Shown here: in pieces, positions 17,731 through 27,223 of the stretch | Numbering within the stretch: the stretch's first letter is position 1 | Layout: each line of letters starts with the position of its first letter | Source of the DNA: Herbiconiux sp. A18JL235 | Lineage (GTDB): Bacteria; Actinomycetota; Actinomycetes; Actinomycetales; Microbacteriaceae | Direction of reading: 5' to 3' | Assembly (NCBI RefSeq): GCF_040939305.1 | Contig: NZ_CP162511.1 | Location: 2,356,001 to 2,420,000 of the forward strand | DNA: 64,000 bases | Notes under the pieces: generated by a model | The model's database searches: none | The model's input: the letters and a program-made list of their open reading frames with translations, nothing else | What the model was told of the DNA's origin: nothing | Program-made: the position numbers and the translations under genes

Positions 17731-18744
17731 CTACCGCATCGCGGTGAGGTCGAGCAGCACCTTCGGCCGCTCGAGCTCGCGGTCGGCGAGGAGACGGAAG
17801 GCCTCGGCGGCCTCGCTCCACGGCAGCACCCGGTCGATGAGCAGCTCGGCCGGAAAGCCCGGTGCCGTGATCATCTCGGCGGTCGCGCCGTAGTGGTCGA
17901 GGCCGTGGAAGATGCCGTGCACCGACAGGCCCTTCATGGTGACAAGCGACGGGAGGAAGCCGGGCACCTCCTGGTTGACCACGCCGATGAGCGCCGCCCG
18001 GCCGCCCGGCCGCAGCATCCGGCCGAGCGCCGCCACCGACGAGGGCCGCCCAGAGGCCTCGATCACGACCGTGTAGGAGTCGTCGGCGGCCTCCTCGGGG
18101 TGCAGGGCGCGCTCGGCACCGAGTGCCCGGGCGAGCTCGAGACCGGTCTCGGTGGTGCCGATGACGTCGACGTGCCGCGTGATGGTGCGCGCCATGGCCA
18201 CGGCGAGGAGCCCCAGGGTGCCCGTGCCCGTCACCGCCACCCGGTCGTCGAACCGTACTCCGGTGGTGACGAGCGCGTTCATCGCGGTCACTGCGGGCTC
18301 GATGAGCACCGCATCGCGCAACGACGCACCCTCCGGCAGTCGCGTCAGGGCCGTGGCCGGCATCGAGATGTACCGGGCCGCCGCGCCCTGGCGCCCGAGC
18401 AGCCCCACCTCCTGGTGCGCCAGGCACGCCGAGCGGAAGCCCGACTGGCACGGTCCGCACGCTCCGCACGTGACGAGAGTCTGCCCCACCACCGCGTCGC
18501 CCGGTATCACCGAGCCCACGCCCGGAGCGACCGCCCGCACGATGCCCGTCCACTCATGGCCGAAGACCAGCGGGTAGGAGGCGAGGCCCTGCTCGATGTA
18601 GTAACTGCGGTCGCGCAGCAGCTCGACATCGGTGCCGCAGATGCCGAGGTACGACACCTCGACGAGCACCTCTCCCGGCGTCTCGGGCGGGATCGGCCGG
18701 CGCTCCGCCGAGACGGTGTGCGGGGAGAGGGTGAGCACGGGCAT
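17731..18744 (-). CDS. Zinc-dependent medium-chain alcohol dehydrogenase
   Basis: 337 residues of the MDR family. Catalytic zinc ligands are in YLGICGTDVEL (Cys) and FGHEWTG (His-Glu). A structural-zinc-like lobe CGACGPCQSGFRSAC carries four cysteines, and the nucleotide motif is VTGTGTLGLLAV. This pattern resembles threonine, sorbitol or galactitol dehydrogenases. I start at the ATG at 18744, with GAGGG in front; a GTG at 18765 would add seven residues. It lies 86 bases downstream of the beta-helix gene on the same strand and could share the sugar-locus transcript. Confidence 0.85.
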   Translation of the reverse strand: MPVLTLSPHTVSAERRPIPPETPGEVLVEVSYLGICGTDVELLRDRSYYIEQGLASYPLVFGHEWTGIVRAVAPGVGSVIPGDAVVGQTLVTCGACGPCQSGFRSACLAHQEVGLLGRQGAAARYISMPATALTRLPEGASLRDAVLIEPAVTAMNALVTTGVRFDDRVAVTGTGTLGLLAVAMARTITRHVDVIGTTETGLELARALGAERALHPEEAADDSYTVVIEASGRPSSVAALGRMLRPGGRAALIGVVNQEVPGFLPSLVTMKGLSVHGIFHGLDHYGATAEMITAPGFPAELLIDRVLPWSEAAEAFRLLADRELERPKVLLDLTAMR

Positions 18745-18830
18745 GTCGCCCTCGGGCCAGGTCACGCTCCGATGATAGACCGGGCGATGGCGTCGGGCGC
18801 GGTGGATGACTCCGCCGCGCTCCACGCCGC

Positions 18831-20918
18831 TCACCCCCGCACGACCACCTCGTCGACGACGGCCGCCGACGAGGCCGTGCGCACTCCCACCTTGCCCGAG
18901 GCGAGGTCGGTCGAGGGATTGCTCCAGGTGATCAGCTTCACCCCGTCGATCCAGCCCTCCACGGAGCTCCCGCGCACGTCGGCCCGCACCGAGACCAGCC
19001 GGCCCGGGTCGACCGACACCGGCTGCGAGGCCACGAGGGTGAGCGTTCCCGCCACCTTCTTGGACAGCTCGAGCGCCCCCGTGTCGAGGTTCAGGCGCAG
19101 CATGAGGAAGTTCGAGGAGTCGGTGTACCGCACCAGCAGCCCCGTGTTCCCGTCGGGGGTCGTGACGGCCAACCGCGCCGTCGCGGAGTAGTCGGTCCAG
19201 GTCGTGGAGCCCGCCGAGGCGATCGACTCCCCCGTCAGCGAGCTCTGCCGCAGCGCTCCCGGAACCCCGCCCATGGCCCACGAGCCGCTCACCGCGGCCC
19301 ACCCGCCGAACCCTCCCGACTCGAACGTCTCGGCCGAGAGCACGGTGGCGGCGGCGGCTTCGACGGCTCCCCGGTCCGGTGCTGTCCCCTGGTAGAGCGC
19401 GCGACCGGCGAAGTCGACACCACCGTTCGAGGCGATCACGGCGCCCGAGTCGCGCGACGGCGACGACGAACCGAGCGAGTAGGCGGCCGCAGCATCCGTG
19501 ATCGAGGTCGCCCCGCCGGGTGCCGCGAACAGCGGATCGCTCGTGAGCTTGCCGGTGTGGGGTGCCGCCTGGCTGTTGGCCCCGAAGAAGGTGTTGCTCG
19601 CGTAGACCGCGCCCCCGCCGACGGCGTAGGTGCCGGTGCCCCCGTTGGAGTAGATGTTGTTCGTGTACGTGGCCACCCCCGCCGAGTTGGAGGTGGTGAG
19701 CAGCCCGGTCTGACCCTGCGAGCGGTAGAACACGTTGTTGTACACCGCGAGAGAGCCCCCGCCGAACGGGATGCTGATGGCTCCGTTCGACCGGTCGAGG
19801 TCGTTCTGCGAGATGTTGTAGCGGAAGACGTTGTTCGAGGTCTGGTCCATCATGAGCAGCGTGCCGCCCTCGTTGTCGTGACTGTAGTTGTACTGGTAGA
19901 CGCTGTTGGTGACCTTCGTGTCGAAGTCCCAGGGCTGGCCGTCGCCGTCGATGCGGCGGGTGCGCGACGCCTCGTTGTACTGGAACACGGCGCCGGAGGT
20001 GTAGTACGCCCACTGGGCGGCGACGACGCTCACCGCGGGGAGGTAGGTCACGACGGAGGCGTTCACGTCGGTGTACTTCCCGATGCGGTCGGTGGTGTTG
20101 TACTCGACGAGCGGGTTCACCCCGGCGCGCACGAGGATGCCGTCGCGGTGGATGCGCGTGACGGTGTTGCGGCGGATGACGACGTGGGTGAAGGCGTCGA
20201 GCGTGTGCGTCCAGCTCGACCCGCTGGTGTAGGCGTCGGTCATGGTCTGGATGCCCGTGTCGGCGACGTTGTCGACGGTGTTGCCCTGGATGAGCACGTC
20301 GTCCCAGGTGCTCTCGGGGTCGCTCGCCGAGGCCTGCCGGGCGTGGAGGTTGATGCCGCCGGTGCGCCGGTCGCGCCCGAACACGTCGTGCACGTGGTTG
20401 TCGAGGATGCGGATGCCCGTGAAGGCACCGCCCCCGGCCCCCGTGCCCAGGATGAGGATGCCGTTGCGCCGCATCGAGGTGGCGTGCTGACCGCTCGTGA
20501 TCTCGAGGCCGGAGATGGTCCAGTGGGAGCCGTTCGTGACCCGCACGCCGAACCCCTCGCCGCCCACCGCCGTGTTGCCGAAGTCGATCTTCGGGCGGGC
20601 CCCCGTGCCGTAGCGGCCGACCACGATCGGGTCGGCGGCGGTGCCGGAACCGGTGAGGTCGAGGTACTGGTTCGTGAACACGGTGCCGGCTTTCAGCAGG
20701 ATGCGCGTGCCGGGCCCCGGGGTGATCGTGTTCACCTTGGTGAGCGTCTTCCACGGCGCCGTGTCGCTGGTGCCGGCGTTGGTGTCGCTGCCCGCGGTGG
20801 CGTCGACGTAGTAGGTGGTGCCAACGGCTTGTGCCGGGGTGGCGGGAGCCGCTTGGAGCAGGCCTCCCGCCAGGGCCAGTGCCGCGACGGCGGCGGTGAT
20901 GAACCTCTTCGTTCTCAC
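18831..20918 (-). CDS. Secreted parallel beta-helix protein with C-terminal LamG/DUF1080-like domain
   Basis: 695 residues. A Sec signal peptide covers about residues 1-32 (MRTKRFITAAVAALALAGG, then AQAVG). The central region is a right-handed beta-helix with repeated N-rich turns (VYNNVFYRSQG, YNYSHDNEGG), as in polysaccharide lyases and related carbohydrate-binding or -cleaving proteins. The last 160 residues (ETFESGGFGGWAAVSG onward) look like a concanavalin-type jelly roll. No lyase catalytic motif could be assigned. It is transcribed away from the LacI gene, with a LacI-type operator 49 bases upstream of its start, so it is probably the extracellular part of the carbohydrate locus. Confidence 0.82.
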   Translation of the reverse strand: MRTKRFITAAVAALALAGGLLQAAPATPAQAVGTTYYVDATAGSDTNAGTSDTAPWKTLTKVNTITPGPGTRILLKAGTVFTNQYLDLTGSGTAADPIVVGRYGTGARPKIDFGNTAVGGEGFGVRVTNGSHWTISGLEITSGQHATSMRRNGILILGTGAGGGAFTGIRILDNHVHDVFGRDRRTGGINLHARQASASDPESTWDDVLIQGNTVDNVADTGIQTMTDAYTSGSSWTHTLDAFTHVVIRRNTVTRIHRDGILVRAGVNPLVEYNTTDRIGKYTDVNASVVTYLPAVSVVAAQWAYYTSGAVFQYNEASRTRRIDGDGQPWDFDTKVTNSVYQYNYSHDNEGGTLLMMDQTSNNVFRYNISQNDLDRSNGAISIPFGGGSLAVYNNVFYRSQGQTGLLTTSNSAGVATYTNNIYSNGGTGTYAVGGGAVYASNTFFGANSQAAPHTGKLTSDPLFAAPGGATSITDAAAAYSLGSSSPSRDSGAVIASNGGVDFAGRALYQGTAPDRGAVEAAAATVLSAETFESGGFGGWAAVSGSWAMGGVPGALRQSSLTGESIASAGSTTWTDYSATARLAVTTPDGNTGLLVRYTDSSNFLMLRLNLDTGALELSKKVAGTLTLVASQPVSVDPGRLVSVRADVRGSSVEGWIDGVKLITWSNPSTDLASGKVGVRTASSAAVVDEVVVRG

Positions 20919-20966
20919 GAGTTCCTCCTCGAACCGGATGATGGGGTCGTGAGCGTTCTTACCCGC

Positions 20967-20978
20967 TTATACGCATAA
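20967..20978. promoter_or_regulatory. LacI-type operator upstream of the beta-helix gene
   Basis: TTATACGCATAA, fitting TNATACGNATNA, which also fits the sites at 21027 and 22202. It lies 49 bases upstream of the minus-strand gene and overlaps the likely promoter. Confidence 0.65.
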
Positions 20979-21019
20979 CTACAAGCAGGCGGCGCGCGAC
21001 GACCGGGGAGGATCGGGAC

Positions 21020-21049
21020 TTGCGGCTGATACGTATCAGCGCCTATGCT
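21020..21049 (+). promoter_or_regulatory. LacI gene promoter with operator in its spacer
   Basis: TTGCGG (21020-21025), an 18-base spacer and TATGCT (21044-21049). The spacer holds the perfect 16-bp palindrome GCTGATACGTATCAGC (21025-21040), whose core TGATACGTATCA matches the other two sites. This geometry suggests autorepression. Confidence 0.7.
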
Positions 21050-21075
21050 CGCCTCAGTCAGTCGAAGGAGACCCC

Positions 21076-22128
21076 GTGAACCGCCCCCGCATCCCCCGCC
21101 AGAGCGACATCGCCCGGCTCGCCGGCGTGTCGCAGGCGACGGTGTCGATGGTGCTGAACGACCGGGCGGGCGCCAACCGCATCCCCGAGAGCACGCAGGA
21201 GCGCATCCGCGAGGCGATGGCCGAACTCGGCTACGTACCGAACATCGCGGCGCAGTCGCTCCGCGGCGGGCGAAGCGGCCTCATCGGCGTGCACACCTTC
21301 GAGCGGGTCTTCCCCACCGCCCCCGACAACTACTACCGCGAGTTCCTCAACGGCATCGAGGAGCGGGCCGTCGAGAGCGGCCTCGACCTGGTGCTGTTCG
21401 CCTCGACGCAGAAGGCCGACGGCACGCGCAGCATCTACGGCTCGGGCAGCAACCGCATGCGACTCGCCGACGGCGCCATCATCCTGGGCTTCGAGACCAA
21501 CGACGACGAGATCGCCCGGCTCGCCGACGAGGGCTTCCCCTTCGTGTTCATCGGCCACCGCGAGGTCGCCGGGGTCACCATCCCCTACGTCACCGCCGAT
21601 TACGCCGCCGCCATGGCACCGGTGGTGCGGATGCTCGCCACGGCCGGCCATCGTCACGTCACCTACCTCGCAGCGCCCCTCCGCGGCTTCGCCCAGCGCG
21701 AGCGACTCGACGGCTTCGAGCGCGCGGCCGCGGGCGAGCTCGACGAGGTCGTCGTCGAGGTCTGCGATCTCACCGAGGTGACCGCCGACCGGGTGCGTCG
21801 GCTCCTCGACAAGGGCAGCACGGCCGTCGTGGTCGAGACATTCGACCTGGCTCGCGCGCTGCGGGCGGCGCTCGACGACGCCGGCCTGGCCGCCCCCGCC
21901 GACCTGTCGGTGGTGAGCCTCGACTCCGACCCGCGCGGGGAGGGCCCGTTCAGCCACCTCAGGGTTCCGCGCCGCGAGATGGGCCGGCGTGCCGTCGAGC
22001 TGCTGCTCGCCGTGATCGAGGGCGACGAGCGCCCGAGCCTCGCCGAACCCGTGCACTGCGCCCCTCCCGGCGGCGACACGATCGCGGCGCCGGTGCACCA
22101 TGAGCCCGCCACGACCCGCTCGGCCTGA
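21076..22128 (+). CDS. LacI/GalR-family transcriptional regulator
   Basis: 350 residues from a GTG preceded by AAGGAG. The DNA-binding headpiece covers residues 8-60 (QSDIARLAGVSQATVSMVLN, with the hinge YVPNIAAQSLRGG). The effector domain is a periplasmic-binding-protein fold (LIGVHTFERVFPTAPDNYY onward, VVSLDSDPRGEGPFSHLRVP near the end). It lies between a divergent secreted beta-helix gene and a downstream ABC importer. Three palindromes of one type mark all three promoters, so it very likely senses the imported sugar. Confidence 0.93.
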   Translation: MNRPRIPRQSDIARLAGVSQATVSMVLNDRAGANRIPESTQERIREAMAELGYVPNIAAQSLRGGRSGLIGVHTFERVFPTAPDNYYREFLNGIEERAVESGLDLVLFASTQKADGTRSIYGSGSNRMRLADGAIILGFETNDDEIARLADEGFPFVFIGHREVAGVTIPYVTADYAAAMAPVVRMLATAGHRHVTYLAAPLRGFAQRERLDGFERAAAGELDEVVVEVCDLTEVTADRVRRLLDKGSTAVVVETFDLARALRAALDDAGLAAPADLSVVSLDSDPRGEGPFSHLRVPRREMGRRAVELLLAVIEGDERPSLAEPVHCAPPGGDTIAAPVHHEPATTRSA

Positions 22129-22201
22129 CCCGCGCCTCCCGACCTCCCTCCCGTCCGACGACCCGCACTTTCCCCGACCACCTCACCGACACCTATCCTG
22201 C

Positions 22202-22213
22202 TAATACGAATAA
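22202..22213. promoter_or_regulatory. LacI-type operator upstream of the ABC importer
   Basis: TAATACGAATAA, just downstream of a possible -10 box TATCCT (22194-22199) and just before the ribosome site AAGGAG. It fits TNATACGNATNA. Confidence 0.6.
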
Positions 22214-22222
22214 GGAGACAAC

Positions 22223-23566
22223 ATGGACGTTCACTCCCCGCGCACACCCCGGCGACGCCACATGCGCCGTGCCACCACCCTCATCGCCCTCGGCGCCGTC
22301 GCCGCACTCACCCTGAGCGCCTGCGCCGCGGGCGACGGAGGCTCGGGCGACGACGGGGGCGACAAGACCCTCACCGTCTGGCTCCCGGGCACCAACCAGA
22401 CCGAGATCGACCTGGTCACCGACACCATCGTCCCGGCGTTCGAGAAGGAAAGCGGCGCCGACGTCGAGGTGACCTTCGTCGACTGGGGCGACATCTCCAC
22501 CAAGCTCAACTCCGCCTTCGCGGCGGGCACGGCACCCGACGTGTTCGGGCACGGGCCGGCGGCGACCGCCGACTTCGTGGCCAACGACCGCATCCTCGAC
22601 CTCGACGACCGCGTCGCGGCGATGAGCGCCGACGATCGCGACGACCTCGCCGCCGCCCTCCCGGGCGGGCAGGTCGACGGCGTGCAGTACCTCATGCCGC
22701 TGTCGCTGCAGGGCTACCTCGTCATGTACGACGCCGACGCGTTCACCGCCGCCGGCCTCGACCCCGATGCCCCGCCCGCCACCTGGGAGGAGCTGAAGAC
22801 GGCGGCCGAGGCGCTCACCGAGCGCGACGGCCAGACCATCACCCGCTCCGGGTTCCTCTCGCCGAGCCAGGCCATCGCCCGCCAGCAGTCGTTCGCCACC
22901 TTCCTGTTCGGCGCGGGCGGGGAGCTCGTGAACGAGGAGGGCACCGAGGCCGCCTTCGCCTCGAAGGAGGGTGTCGACGCACTCGACTTCTTCACCGGGC
23001 TCTACAGCGGAGACACCGCTGTCTCGGCCAACCTCGGCGAGGACTACCTCAACGCCCCGGCCGCCCAGCAGCCGCTCGTGCAGCGCAGCGCGGCGATGAC
23101 CATCCAGGCCGCCCCCATGATGCAGCAGATCGTCGACGCCGCCCCCGACCGCGACCTGCGCGTCATGCCCGCCCTCTCCTTCGAGGGCGGCGACCCCGCA
23201 GCCTTCGGCGGCGCCGGCCCCGGCCTCATGATCAACGCCGACTCGAAGTCGCCCGACCTCGCCTGGGACTTCATCGAGTACATGCTCTCCCCTGAAGTCA
23301 GCACCGAGTACACCCAGGGCACCGGCGCCATCCCGGTGCGAGCCTCGGCTGCCGACAGCGACTACGCGAAGAACAGCCCCATCATCACCACCTTCCTCGA
23401 GCAGTCGGAGCACCTGAAGGCCAACCCGAACGTGGTCGGCTGGGTGCAGGTGCGCGACGCGCTCGACAAGGAGCTCGAGCGGGCGCTGAACGGTGTGGCG
23501 AGTTCGCAGGAGGCCCTCGACGCCGCCGCGGCCGAGGCCGACAAGATCCTCGGCGCGAACGGCTGA
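22223..23566 (+). CDS. ABC importer substrate-binding lipoprotein (CUT1 sugar type)
   Basis: 447 residues. A twin-charged N-terminus and hydrophobic stretch end in the lipobox LSAC (Cys at about residue 34), so the mature protein is anchored outside the membrane. The body matches extracellular solute-binding family 1 (TLTVWLPGTNQTEIDLV, FAAGTAPDVFGHGPA, LAWDFIEYMLSPE). It is the first gene of an operon with two permeases. The start follows AAGGAGACAAC. Confidence 0.92.
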   Translation: MDVHSPRTPRRRHMRRATTLIALGAVAALTLSACAAGDGGSGDDGGDKTLTVWLPGTNQTEIDLVTDTIVPAFEKESGADVEVTFVDWGDISTKLNSAFAAGTAPDVFGHGPAATADFVANDRILDLDDRVAAMSADDRDDLAAALPGGQVDGVQYLMPLSLQGYLVMYDADAFTAAGLDPDAPPATWEELKTAAEALTERDGQTITRSGFLSPSQAIARQQSFATFLFGAGGELVNEEGTEAAFASKEGVDALDFFTGLYSGDTAVSANLGEDYLNAPAAQQPLVQRSAAMTIQAAPMMQQIVDAAPDRDLRVMPALSFEGGDPAAFGGAGPGLMINADSKSPDLAWDFIEYMLSPEVSTEYTQGTGAIPVRASAADSDYAKNSPIITTFLEQSEHLKANPNVVGWVQVRDALDKELERALNGVASSQEALDAAAAEADKILGANG

Positions 23567-23580
23567 GAACGGCAGTCGCC

Positions 23581-24531
23581 ATGACCTCCACCACCATCGC
23601 CCCGGTCGCCGCGTCCAGCGCGCCGGCCGGGGCGACCCCGCCTCCGCCTCCCCGCCGCCGTCGGCGCTGGAGCCGCTCCGCGATCTTCGGACTCGTGTTC
23701 GTGCTCCCGGCCGCGCTCTACATCGTCGTCTTCCAGCTCGTCCCGGTGATCTACGGCCTCGTGCTGTCGTTCACGACGTACAGCCCGCTCAGCCGCTCCG
23801 GGCCCGAGTTCACCGGGGTCGACAACTACGCCGAGCTCCTCGGCGACGCCGACTTCGGCAACGCCCTGCTCGTCACCGGCCGGTACGTGCTGCAGGTACT
23901 GCCGATCACCGTCGTGCTGGCGCTCGGCCTCGCCCTGCTGGTGAACCGCCCCTTCAAGGGGGTCGGGCTCTTCCGCTCCGCCCTCTACGTGCCGCACATC
24001 GTCTCGCTCACCGCCGTGAGCATGGTGTGGCTCTGGATGTACTCGCAGACCGGCCTGTTCAACGAGGTGCTCGGCTTCTTCGGCGCACCCGCCCAGAGCT
24101 GGCTGCTCGACTCCGACTCCGCCCTCAACGCCGTCTCGGCGATGCGCATCTGGAAGGCGCTCGGCAGCAACATGGTGCTCCTCCTGGCGGGCCTGCAGTC
24201 GATCCCCCGCGACCTCTACGAGGCGGCACGGGTCGACGGCGCGGGCCGCTGGGCGACGTTCCGCTACGTCACGCTGCCCGGTCTCCGGCCGATGCTCGTC
24301 TACGTGGTGGCCATGGACATCATCTACCTCGCCCAGGGCTTCGCCGAGATCTACGTGCTCACGCAGGGCGGGCCGCTCGCCAGCACCACCACCGTCAACT
24401 ACCTCATCTACACCGAGGCGTTCCAGTACAACCAGATGGGCTCCGCATCCGCCATGGCGTTCGTGCTGTTCGCGCTCATCATCGGCTTCTCCGTGCTCGC
24501 CGTGCGCGGAGTGATGGGGAGGCAGAAGTGA
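23581..24531 (+). CDS. ABC sugar permease, MalF/UgpA type
   Basis: 316 residues with six membrane spans. The EAA loop that docks the ATPase is DLYEAARVDGAGRWATFRYV (about residues 212-231). The N-terminus is proline-rich and basic (PPPPPRRRRRW). It starts 14 bases after the binding-protein gene and overlaps the next permease by four bases. Confidence 0.93.
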   Translation: MTSTTIAPVAASSAPAGATPPPPPRRRRRWSRSAIFGLVFVLPAALYIVVFQLVPVIYGLVLSFTTYSPLSRSGPEFTGVDNYAELLGDADFGNALLVTGRYVLQVLPITVVLALGLALLVNRPFKGVGLFRSALYVPHIVSLTAVSMVWLWMYSQTGLFNEVLGFFGAPAQSWLLDSDSALNAVSAMRIWKALGSNMVLLLAGLQSIPRDLYEAARVDGAGRWATFRYVTLPGLRPMLVYVVAMDIIYLAQGFAEIYVLTQGGPLASTTTVNYLIYTEAFQYNQMGSASAMAFVLFALIIGFSVLAVRGVMGRQK

Positions 24532-25445
24532 CGGCGTCAGTCGAGACCCGGCGGGTGAGTGCGCTGCGCCGGATGCGCCGGGGGCATGCCCCGGGCGAGG
24601 GGCGAGTGGGTTCGATCATCGTGCTCGTGCTCGTCACCGTGCTGGTCATGGTGCCATTCGCCTGGGTGGTGTCGCTGTCGTTCACCCCGCAGTCGGAGGC
24701 CTTCGGATCGGTGTCGCTGTTCCCGGCGAACCCGACCCTCGAGAACTACGCGTCGGCGTTCTTCGACGCCGATCTCGCGAGGGCGCTGCTGAACTCTGCG
24801 GTGGTGGGCCTCGTCACCGTGGCGACCAACTGCATCCTCGCCGTGCTGGCCGGCTATGCCTTCGCCATGCTGCCCTTCCCGGGCAACAAGGCGCTGTTCT
24901 ACACGCTCATCTCCACCGCCGCCATCCCCATCTCGGTCACCCTCATCCCGCTCTTCCTCATGGCACGGGGCATTCCGCTGGTGGGCGGCAACGACATCCT
25001 CGGGCAGGGCGGCAGCGGACTGCTCGACACCCTCGCGGGCGTCATCCTGCCCTACATCGTCATGCCGATGAACATCTTCCTGGCTCGTCAGTTCTTCACC
25101 TCGGCACCGCTCGAGCTGGGCGAGGCGGCACGGATGGACGGGGCGGGCGAGCTGCGCATCTTCTTCAGCGTCTACCTCCCGCTGGCGAAGCCGCTCATCG
25201 CCGTCGTGGCCATCTTCTCCTTCACCGGGGTGTGGGACGACTTCCTCTGGCCGCTCGTCGTCACGAGCTCGCAGGAGGTGCAGACCGTGCAGCTCGCGCT
25301 CGCCCGCTTCCTCGGCAGCGGCAACGTGCAGTACGGCCCGCTGATGGCCGGAACCGTCATCGCCACGGTGCCGGTGCTCATCGTGTTCCTGTTCAACCAG
25401 CGCAGCTTCATCTCCGGGCTCTCCGACGGCGGGGTGAAGGGCTGA
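24528..25445 (+). CDS. ABC sugar permease, MalG/UgpE type
   Basis: 305 residues from a GTG that overlaps the previous stop (GTGA). It has six spans and the EAA loop LELGEAARMDGAGELRIFF (about residues 197-215). No ATPase gene follows; in Actinobacteria such importers usually share a single MsmK/MsiK-type ATPase encoded elsewhere. Confidence 0.93.
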   Translation: MTASVETRRVSALRRMRRGHAPGEGRVGSIIVLVLVTVLVMVPFAWVVSLSFTPQSEAFGSVSLFPANPTLENYASAFFDADLARALLNSAVVGLVTVATNCILAVLAGYAFAMLPFPGNKALFYTLISTAAIPISVTLIPLFLMARGIPLVGGNDILGQGGSGLLDTLAGVILPYIVMPMNIFLARQFFTSAPLELGEAARMDGAGELRIFFSVYLPLAKPLIAVVAIFSFTGVWDDFLWPLVVTSSQEVQTVQLALARFLGSGNVQYGPLMAGTVIATVPVLIVFLFNQRSFISGLSDGGVKG

Positions 25446-25525
25446 CCGGCCGAGCCGCCGTCATCCTCCTCCCCCGCCCGCAGAACCCCTTCCTTCCTCC
25501 GTCCTCCACGAAAGGCCGATGCCTC

Positions 25526-27169
25526 ATGCCCACCCGTCACCTCCATGCCCCCTTCGTCGTCATCGGCGGAGGCCTCGGCGGCACCGCCGCCGCCGTCACC
25601 GCAGCGCGCCTCGGCGTGAGGGTCGTGCTCACCGAGTCGAGCGACTGGATCGGCGGTCAGCTCACCAGCCAGGGCGTGCCGCCCGACGAGCACGAGTGGA
25701 TCGACCGCCAGCCCATCTCTCCGAGCTACAGCGAGCTGCGCGAGCGCATCCGCGACCACTACCGGCGCGAGTACCCCCTCTCGGCGGTCGCCCGGTCGGC
25801 AGTCGCGCTGAACCCCGGCGCCGGCTTCGTGTCGCGGCTCTGCCACGAGCCCCGCGTCGCCCACCTCGCCGTGCGGGAGATGACCTCGCCGCTGGAGGCA
25901 TCGGGCCTGCTCACCATCCTCACCGAGCACGACCCGGTCGCCGTGCGGCGCTCGGGCGACCGCATCGAGGAGGTCGTGCTCATCGACCGCCGCACGGGCG
26001 CCGAGGTCGTCGTGCACGGCGGTCTGGTCGCCGACGCCACCGAGCTCGGCGAGCTGCTCGAGCTCGGCGGCATCGAGCATGTCGTCGGGAGCGAGGCGGC
26101 CTCGGAGACCGGCGAGCTGCACGCCCCGGCGGTCGCCGACCCGCTCGACCAGCAGGCGGTCACCTGGTGCGCGGCGCTCGAGCTGCGACCGGGCGAGCAG
26201 CACGTCATCGACCGCCCGGCGGGCTACGCCGGGTTCCGCGACACCGTTCCCGCCTTCTGGCCCGGCCCGCAGCTGTCGTGGGTCGACATCGAGCCGATCA
26301 CCCTCGAACGCAGGGAGCGCCCGATGTTCGCCGGCCGGCCCGAAGACGCCGTCGAGAGCGCCGATCTCGATCTGTGGCACTACCGCCGCATCCTGTCGCG
26401 GCGCATGATGGACGCCGAGTGGGCGGGTCACGACGTCACCCTGGTGAACTGGCCGCAGATCGACTACTGGGACGCACCGCTCGTCGGCCCCGGCGTCACC
26501 GCCGCCGACCGTGCCAGGGCGCTCGCGGGTGCGCGGGAGCTCACGCTGTCGTTCGTGCACTGGATCCAGACCGAGGCCCCCCGCAGCGACGGCGGCACCG
26601 GGTATCCCGAGCTGATGCTCCGCGGCGACGTGCTCGGCACCTCGGACGGGCTCGCGAAGGAGGTCTACGTGCGCGAGTCACGGCGCATCCGGGCCCTGTT
26701 CACCGTCACCGAGGAGCACATCGGGCGCGAGATGCGCGGCGAGGGCGCGGGCTCGGCGCTGTTCGACGACGCCGTGGGCATCGGCTTCTACCGCATCGAC
26801 CTGCACCCGTCGACCTCGGGGCGCAGCTACGTCGACATCGACTGCTACCCGTTCCAGATCCCGCTCGGCGCCCTCATCCCCCGCGACGCGCCCAACCTGC
26901 TGGCGGCGAACAAGAACATCGGCAGCACCCACATCACGAACGGCGCCTACCGGCTGCACCCCGTGGAGTGGTCGATCGGCGAGGCGGCGGGCGCCCTCGC
27001 GGCGTTCTGCACGAGCGGCTCGCTCGAGCCCGCCGCGGTGCACGCCGATGCGGGGCTGCTTGCCGACTTCCAGCGGCTGCTCTCCGACCGTCTCGGTGTG
27101 ACGCTCGCCTGGAGCGACGAGATCCGCACCCGCGGGTCGCGCAGCGAGGCGGTCACGACCGGGCGCTGA
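25526..27169 (+). CDS. FAD-dependent oxidoreductase (PF12831-like)
   Basis: 547 residues. The FAD motif VVIGGGLGGTAAAVTAARLG is at about residues 10-29, with TESSDWIGGQLTSQG next. This is typical of the FAD_oxidored group, which often sits in polysaccharide-degradation loci. The C-terminal part has NLLAANKNIGSTHITNGAYR, a second FAD contact region. The start has GAAAGG upstream. It is 80 bases after the permease gene and probably in the same transcript, so it may oxidise or otherwise process the imported sugar. The reaction is not known. Confidence 0.85.
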   Translation: MPTRHLHAPFVVIGGGLGGTAAAVTAARLGVRVVLTESSDWIGGQLTSQGVPPDEHEWIDRQPISPSYSELRERIRDHYRREYPLSAVARSAVALNPGAGFVSRLCHEPRVAHLAVREMTSPLEASGLLTILTEHDPVAVRRSGDRIEEVVLIDRRTGAEVVVHGGLVADATELGELLELGGIEHVVGSEAASETGELHAPAVADPLDQQAVTWCAALELRPGEQHVIDRPAGYAGFRDTVPAFWPGPQLSWVDIEPITLERRERPMFAGRPEDAVESADLDLWHYRRILSRRMMDAEWAGHDVTLVNWPQIDYWDAPLVGPGVTAADRARALAGARELTLSFVHWIQTEAPRSDGGTGYPELMLRGDVLGTSDGLAKEVYVRESRRIRALFTVTEEHIGREMRGEGAGSALFDDAVGIGFYRIDLHPSTSGRSYVDIDCYPFQIPLGALIPRDAPNLLAANKNIGSTHITNGAYRLHPVEWSIGEAAGALAAFCTSGSLEPAAVHADAGLLADFQRLLSDRLGVTLAWSDEIRTRGSRSEAVTTGR

Positions 27170-27195
27170 GGCTCGAGCGCCCTGGCCCTCGAGCC
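27170..27195. terminator. Hairpin between convergent genes
   Basis: Perfect eight-base arms GGCTCGAG and CTCGAGCC around a ten-base loop, between the FAD oxidoreductase and the GH3 gene. No T-run follows on either strand, so termination is only likely. Confidence 0.4.
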
Positions 27196-27223
27196 GAACG
27201 GCACTCGTGGGGTGCCGGCGCGG

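Noticed and set aside
16765..19191. Very long plus-strand open frame (808 codons) opposite the SPL and alcohol dehydrogenase genes
   Set aside because: It is an antisense frame left open by high G+C; its translation is Arg/His/Gly-rich with no domain, while the minus strand holds recognisable enzymes.
18745..20754. Long upstream extension of the alcohol dehydrogenase frame, up to 1007 codons
   Set aside because: Only the last 337 codons are dehydrogenase-like; the rest overlaps the beta-helix gene in another frame and is low-complexity.
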